Below, in pieces: positions 60,367-64,000 of a stretch of DNA of 64,000 nt. Below the pieces are notes generated by a model. It searched no databases, was not told the DNA's origin, and was given only the letters and a program-made list of their open reading frames with translations. How positions within the stretch are numbered: position 1 is the first letter of the stretch; each line of letters opens with the position of its first letter. Where the stretch lies: NCBI RefSeq assembly GCF_024701375.2, contig NZ_CP113910.1:7253620-7317619 (forward strand), given 5' to 3'. This stretch comes from Streptomyces sp. KMM 9044. GTDB taxonomy: Bacteria > Actinomycetota > Actinomycetes > Streptomycetales > Streptomycetaceae. The position numbers were made by a program, and so were the translations under genes.

Positions 60367-63024
60367 TCACACCCACTTCACGCCCAGCTTCCGCAGTGCG
60401 TTCAGCTGCTCCGCCGTGAGTTTGTCGCGCCTCGCGCGGGTGTTGGAGACCCATACGCCGAGCCGGACCGCGATCGGCTCGGCCTCGCCGTCGACCGCGA
60501 TCTTCTCAGCGTGGCCGCGTGGTACCGGCCGGTGGGGGCCTTCCCGTTCCACCCACTGTGCGAGGGCTGTCAGGCCCCGCTGGAACGCCTGCTGCGCCTT
60601 GCTCGACCCCTTCGCCGCACGCCCGGCCGCCGGGGCGGGAGGCGGCGCCGGGGCGGGCTTGATGCCCAGCGTGGTCAGCCGTTCCTGCTGCTCGTCGGAC
60701 AGCAGCTTCCAGGTGCCCGGCTGTTTCTGCCGCTTCAGCCACCGCCCGATGTCGTCGCCGTCCATCAGCACGCCGGGCGCGATGTCGGGCAGCACACCGT
60801 CGGCATCGACCAGGTCCGCGAGGACGCGGTGGTGCCGCTGCCAGTCCAGCGGCCAGGGGCAGTTCCAGTCCTCGTCGATCGCCTCCAGTTGCCCGGCCCG
60901 CACCGCGGCGCGCTCCGGGTCCTTCCTGAGGCCGCCTTGCCTGCGGAGGTTGGCCATGTGCTGCCCGACCGGGACGGGCTGGCCGCCGGCGGGGTCGTCC
61001 CACACCGCGTCCTGACGGGGAGCAAGGTGCCCTGTGGCCCGCCGGTACGACCGGAGCACGGCGAGCTTGGCCTCCCACACCTCCTCACCCGGCTCCCACA
61101 CCATCCCGGCCTCCGGCGCGTCCAGCAGCTCCTTGCGCCGCGGTTCCAGCTCACCGGCCCGCAGCGCCTTCCGTTGCTGGTGCACCCACCTCCCCAGCGG
61201 AAAGTCCTTCGTCACTCCGACTTCGACCTCGACGTCATAGGGGACGGCGTGCAGGCCGGTGATCTCGTTCTCGGCCCGCCAGCGGAGCAGGGCCTGGTAG
61301 CCCTCGAGCCAGACCAGGGACTCCGGCCGGTAGACCCGCGTGCGCAGGAACGCCGCGATGGTCGCCGCGTCCCTGGGAGAGGAGAAGTGGAGCAGGGCCG
61401 TCTCGGCAACGGCGTCGGTGTCGTCCTCCTCGTCCTCGCCGCCGGCGCCGATGATCCGCCCGTCCTCGTCGCGCCTCACGTGCACCGTGCGCTGTCCGCT
61501 GGTGAGGGCGCGGGAGGCGAGCTGCTCGACCAGGCGTTCATCGTGCGAGCGCAGGCCCTGGAGCACGGCCACGAGCGGCTTGAAGCTGGCGGAGGCGACC
61601 ATGTCGGTCGGGTCCTCGCCGGGCTCCAGGAACACCGGCACGATGATCCGGGCGACCTTCGTGGTGCCGTCGCGGTTGAGCCGCAGCGCGCGGCCGATGT
61701 TCTGGACGATCTCCACCTGGGATCCGCGGGTGTCGGCGAAGCAGACGGCCTCGACTCCCCGTTCGCCGGTGATGTCGACGCCTTCCCCGAGCACGCGGCA
61801 GCTGGCGAGGAAGGCGCGGTGCACCCGGCGCTCGGCCACGTCGATGCCGTTGGCGAACTGGCGAAGGACCTCGCGGCGTTCGGTGACGAGGTGGTCGCCG
61901 CACAGCCAGGCCGACCAGACGCGGTCCGGGGGGACGTGGCGGCCGGCCTCCAGCTCGTAGAAGGCCGCGTCGATCGACGACGCGGGGAGCCGGTCCGCGG
62001 CTGCCAGGTCGTGGTCGGAGGCGCCGCTGGCGTACAGCTCGGCCGCTGTCTGGGGCAGCTTGTCCGCGAAGGCTGCGGCCTCTTCCACCTTCTGGTGGAA
62101 CGTCATCACTGTACGGAGGTTGTACGCCGCCGCGTGCTCCAACAGTGCGGTCTGCAAGAGAGCGAGGCGCCGGCCCCGCTGTGCCTCCTCCGTTTCCCCG
62201 AGGGCGGGGGAGGGGTCGTGGATCTCCAGGACGTCGATCTCGAAGCCGGCGAGGATGCCCCGCTCGATCGCCTCCGAGAGTCCGAGCTCGGCCAGCCACG
62301 GCCCGTAGGTCCCGTCCGGGTCGTCGGCCATGCTCGCGAGCTCCAGCTCCTGGCCGCCGGTGCCCTGCTGCGGCCGGGGCGAGGCGAGGATGCGCGGGGT
62401 CGCGGTGAGGTACAGCCGGAAGTCGGCCGGGATGCGGGCATTGTCGTGGATCGCGGCCCACGGCCTGCCGAGATCACCTGCGGTGGAGTGGGCTTCGTCC
62501 ACGATGGCGAGGTCGAAACCGCTCATTTGCTGCCCGTACAGGCGCTCCCCGCCCGCCAGGGCGGCCTCCAGCGGCCCACGAACCTTCCGCTGGCCCTCGG
62601 GTGCGTCGATATCCTCGCGGTCCACCAGGGAGGCGTACGTAGCGAACACGACCACCGGCCCCGACCCCGCCCACAGCGCGAGCTGAATCGGATTCGTGGT
62701 GGTACGCACCCCCAACCCGTCCAGCACCGCATCGCTCTCCAGCGAGCACACCGCCACCATCGGGGCCCGGTGGCCCACCCGGCGCCACGCCTCAGCGGTC
62801 TGTGCGAGTAGGTCCAGGGTCGGCACGGTCACGAGGATCCGGCCGCCCGGGAAGCAGTCCAGCGCGCACGCGGCGGCGGTGATCGTCTTGCCCGATCCGG
62901 TCGCGGACACGATGGTGCCCCGTGCCCCCTCCGACGGCACTGATGATCTTGCAGGGAATCCCATCCACCTCCGAAACGCCGACTTCTGATCGACCTGGTG
63001 TTCCCGAAGCCGGATACCCAGCAT
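60367..63024 (-). CDS. Telomere-proximal DEAD/DEAH helicase
   Basis: 885 residues from ATG 63024 (AGGAGG eight bases upstream; GTG 63030 is too close). SF2 helicase, type III restriction-like: motif I (IVSATGSGKTITAAA), Ia (ILVTVPTLDLLAQTAE), II (LAIVDEAHSTAGD), III (LYLTATPRILASP), VI (VQNIGRALRLNRDG). From about residue 590 come helicase-associated (HA) repeats with spaced Trp and Arg/Leu (WVHQQRKALRAGELEPRRKE, VGQHMANLRRQGGLRKDP, VWVSNTRARRDKLTAEQLNA). Large HA-domain helicases of this kind (ttrA-like) lie close to telomeres of Streptomyces chromosomes and plasmids and influence conjugal transfer. Intact. Confidence 0.88.
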   Translation of the reverse strand: MLGIRLREHQVDQKSAFRRWMGFPARSSVPSEGARGTIVSATGSGKTITAAACALDCFPGGRILVTVPTLDLLAQTAEAWRRVGHRAPMVAVCSLESDAVLDGLGVRTTTNPIQLALWAGSGPVVVFATYASLVDREDIDAPEGQRKVRGPLEAALAGGERLYGQQMSGFDLAIVDEAHSTAGDLGRPWAAIHDNARIPADFRLYLTATPRILASPRPQQGTGGQELELASMADDPDGTYGPWLAELGLSEAIERGILAGFEIDVLEIHDPSPALGETEEAQRGRRLALLQTALLEHAAAYNLRTVMTFHQKVEEAAAFADKLPQTAAELYASGASDHDLAAADRLPASSIDAAFYELEAGRHVPPDRVWSAWLCGDHLVTERREVLRQFANGIDVAERRVHRAFLASCRVLGEGVDITGERGVEAVCFADTRGSQVEIVQNIGRALRLNRDGTTKVARIIVPVFLEPGEDPTDMVASASFKPLVAVLQGLRSHDERLVEQLASRALTSGQRTVHVRRDEDGRIIGAGGEDEEDDTDAVAETALLHFSSPRDAATIAAFLRTRVYRPESLVWLEGYQALLRWRAENEITGLHAVPYDVEVEVGVTKDFPLGRWVHQQRKALRAGELEPRRKELLDAPEAGMVWEPGEEVWEAKLAVLRSYRRATGHLAPRQDAVWDDPAGGQPVPVGQHMANLRRQGGLRKDPERAAVRAGQLEAIDEDWNCPWPLDWQRHHRVLADLVDADGVLPDIAPGVLMDGDDIGRWLKRQKQPGTWKLLSDEQQERLTTLGIKPAPAPPPAPAAGRAAKGSSKAQQAFQRGLTALAQWVEREGPHRPVPRGHAEKIAVDGEAEPIAVRLGVWVSNTRARRDKLTAEQLNALRKLGVKWV

Positions 63025-63067
63025 TTCCACGCTCCTCCTCTGCCTTCTTTTCTGCTCGCTTCGGAAA

Positions 63068-63600
63068 TCACCAGGACGGCGTGAAGGGTGGGACGGACAC
63101 CGTGCCGTCCTCGCCCACGACGATCCGCTCGGCGAGCTGGGCCAGGACCTGAGAGGGGCGCAGCCCCGTCCGGCTGGCCACCGTCTGGATCAGTCGACTG
63201 GGCGCGGCGGACAGCCGGACCTCCGCTCGCAGTTCATCCGCTTCCTCCCCCTGCCGTTCCCCGAAGGCGGCCTGTGCCGCAAGAGCACCAGCAAGCCGTT
63301 CCTCACGCTCGCGAGCCCACACCGAGCCTTGAGCGTCCTGTTCTGGCTCGTACACGCTCCAACCGGCTGCAGTCATCAAGTCTCTGACGCGCTGCCACTC
63401 AGCGTGTTTAGCCAGCCAGATGGCAGCCAACCCCTCCGGTCCATCTCGAACTCGTAGAAGGAACCGTTCCCCCTCAACTGCTCCGCGGTCTCCCGCTCAC
63501 GGACAGCGGCCTCCGCGACCTTTTCCGCAACGGCGGCGATGTCCAGGCCATTCGCTTGACGCCGGACCTGATCCCGCGCCACGTCCTGAGCACTCCACAT
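63068..63600 (-). pseudogene. Telomere-side hypothetical protein, frameshifted
   Basis: ATG 63600 (MWSAQDVARDQVRRQANGLD) after a purine-rich GGAAAAGGGAAAA. The first frame continues to FYEFEMDRRG at about 63430; the rest (LAAIWLAKHAEWQRVRDLMT, AGWSVYEPEQDAQGSVWARE, VRLSAAPSRLIQTVASRTGL) is one frame over and ends at 63068. One extra G in the run of four near 63437 would join them to about 177 residues. The C-terminal part has a ribbon-helix-helix or HTH look (RTGLRPSQVLAQLAERIVVG). Directly upstream of the helicase and probably co-transcribed. Confidence 0.65.
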
Positions 63601-63685
63601 GCGTTTTCCCTTTTCCGAAAGGCGCGGGCATCTGGGCCCGCATCGGGTGGTTGAGGGGTGTCCCATACTTCCGCCAACGCTACAT

Positions 63686-63706
63686 GGTGCATCAACCTGA
63701 TGCACC
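63686..63706. promoter_or_regulatory. Perfect 9-bp inverted repeat upstream of terminal operon
   Basis: GGTGCATCA, spacer ACC, TGATGCACC. It stands about 86 bases before the start of the small gene that leads the helicase operon, a suitable place for an operator; it could also belong to the telomere palindromes. Confidence 0.45.
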
Positions 63707-63843
63707 CACTACCCAGAACCCGAAACGAACGAGGCCCCCCACTCTCGCAGCCAGCCCGGCCCGCGAAGTGGGCCCCAAAGGTCCTGGAGGCGCAGCTGGA
63801 AGGACCGTCAGGTGGGGGAGCGCAGCGGACCCGCCGGCCCGGA

Positions 63844-64000
63844 CTGCAGCGCAACGGGAGCCCGGTAGCGGGACGAAGTCCCGCCGCTCCGGGAGCGCAG
63901 CGGACGGAGCGTCAACCCCGATGCGTAGCATCGGGGTTGAGCAGGTGGCGCAGCCACCCGCCAGCGCTCCCGCGGGCGGAGCGCAACCCCGTGCGCAGCA
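63844..64000. other. Telomere-like palindrome cluster
   Basis: Successive short hairpins: GCGGGAC-GAA-GTCCCGC (63868-63884); CGCTCCG...CGGAGCG (63885-63910); CAACCCCGATGC-GTA-GCATCGGGGTTG arms of 12 bp (63913-63939); GGTGGC-GCA-GCCACC (63944-63958); GCGCTCC...GGAGCGC (63964-63984); and AACCCCGTGC-GCA-GCA cut by the window edge (63985-64000). GNA triloops closed by C-G pairs are the hallmark of Streptomyces telomere foldback structures. The sequence is not the archetypal CCCGCGGAGCGGG end. Confidence 0.7.

Overview
The window is very GC-rich DNA with Streptomyces-type codon use, GTG starts and purine-rich ribosome binding sites. It reads as the outer arm of a linear Streptomyces (or close actinomycete) replicon. 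The last ~140 bases are packed with short palindromes whose loops are GNA triplets, like actinobacterial telomere DNA. They lie next to a helicase of the type often found near Streptomyces chromosome ends. More than half of the sequence is mobile DNA.

Layout. 0.66-5.6 kb: urease operon ureAB-ureC-ureF-ureG-ureD (ureG carries a frameshift). 5.6-9.5 kb: an IS3-like element and a DUF2235 gene broken by a second IS3 element. 9.7-15.8 kb: an acetyltransferase, a group II intron inside an IS3 orfA, and a mosaic of IS and intron remnants. 15.9-17.5 kb: an ECF sigma factor (ECF42 type) with its YCII/DGPF partner. 17.7-29.5 kb: remains of a Tn7/Tni-like transposon whose ATPase gene holds a nested stack (IS630 containing an IS3-like element with a MITE in it, an ISAs1 and an ISKra4 element, the whole flanked by two IS5 copies). 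29.5-31.4 kb: a secreted collagen-like protein. 31.9-40.7 kb: more IS elements around a glycosyltransferase-TPR gene. 40.7-42.3 kb: the C-terminal end of a polymorphic toxin with its probable immunity gene. 43.6-48.7 kb: remains of a polyketide-type cluster on the minus strand (truncated KAS III, crotonyl-CoA carboxylase/reductase, dehydroquinase-like enzyme, degenerate cation/proton antiporter, type II thioesterase). 48.8-51.5 kb: IS1182 and IS982 elements. 51.6-54.6 kb: an FAD monooxygenase split by an IS3 copy. 54.6-60.1 kb: a PemK/MazF-like toxin, a MITE inserted in its own kind, a second ISKra4 and a decayed HEAT-repeat gene. 60.4-64.0 kb: helicase, small telomere-proximal gene and terminal palindromes.

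Most insertions can be undone on paper at their target duplications. The IS630 transposase (363 codons), the Tni ATPase (253 codons), the FAD monooxygenase (538 codons) and two IS3 orfA genes are restored in frame, so element boundaries are known to the base. A few elements lack target duplications and join unrelated truncated genes; these look like deletion scars. Several frameshifts fall in runs of G or C and could be real decay or uncorrected sequencing errors.

The functions still likely to work are urea hydrolysis (if ureG is sound), the ECF42 pair, the collagen-like surface protein, the glycosyltransferase, the thioesterase and crotonyl-CoA reductase, the telomere-side helicase, and transposases of several families.
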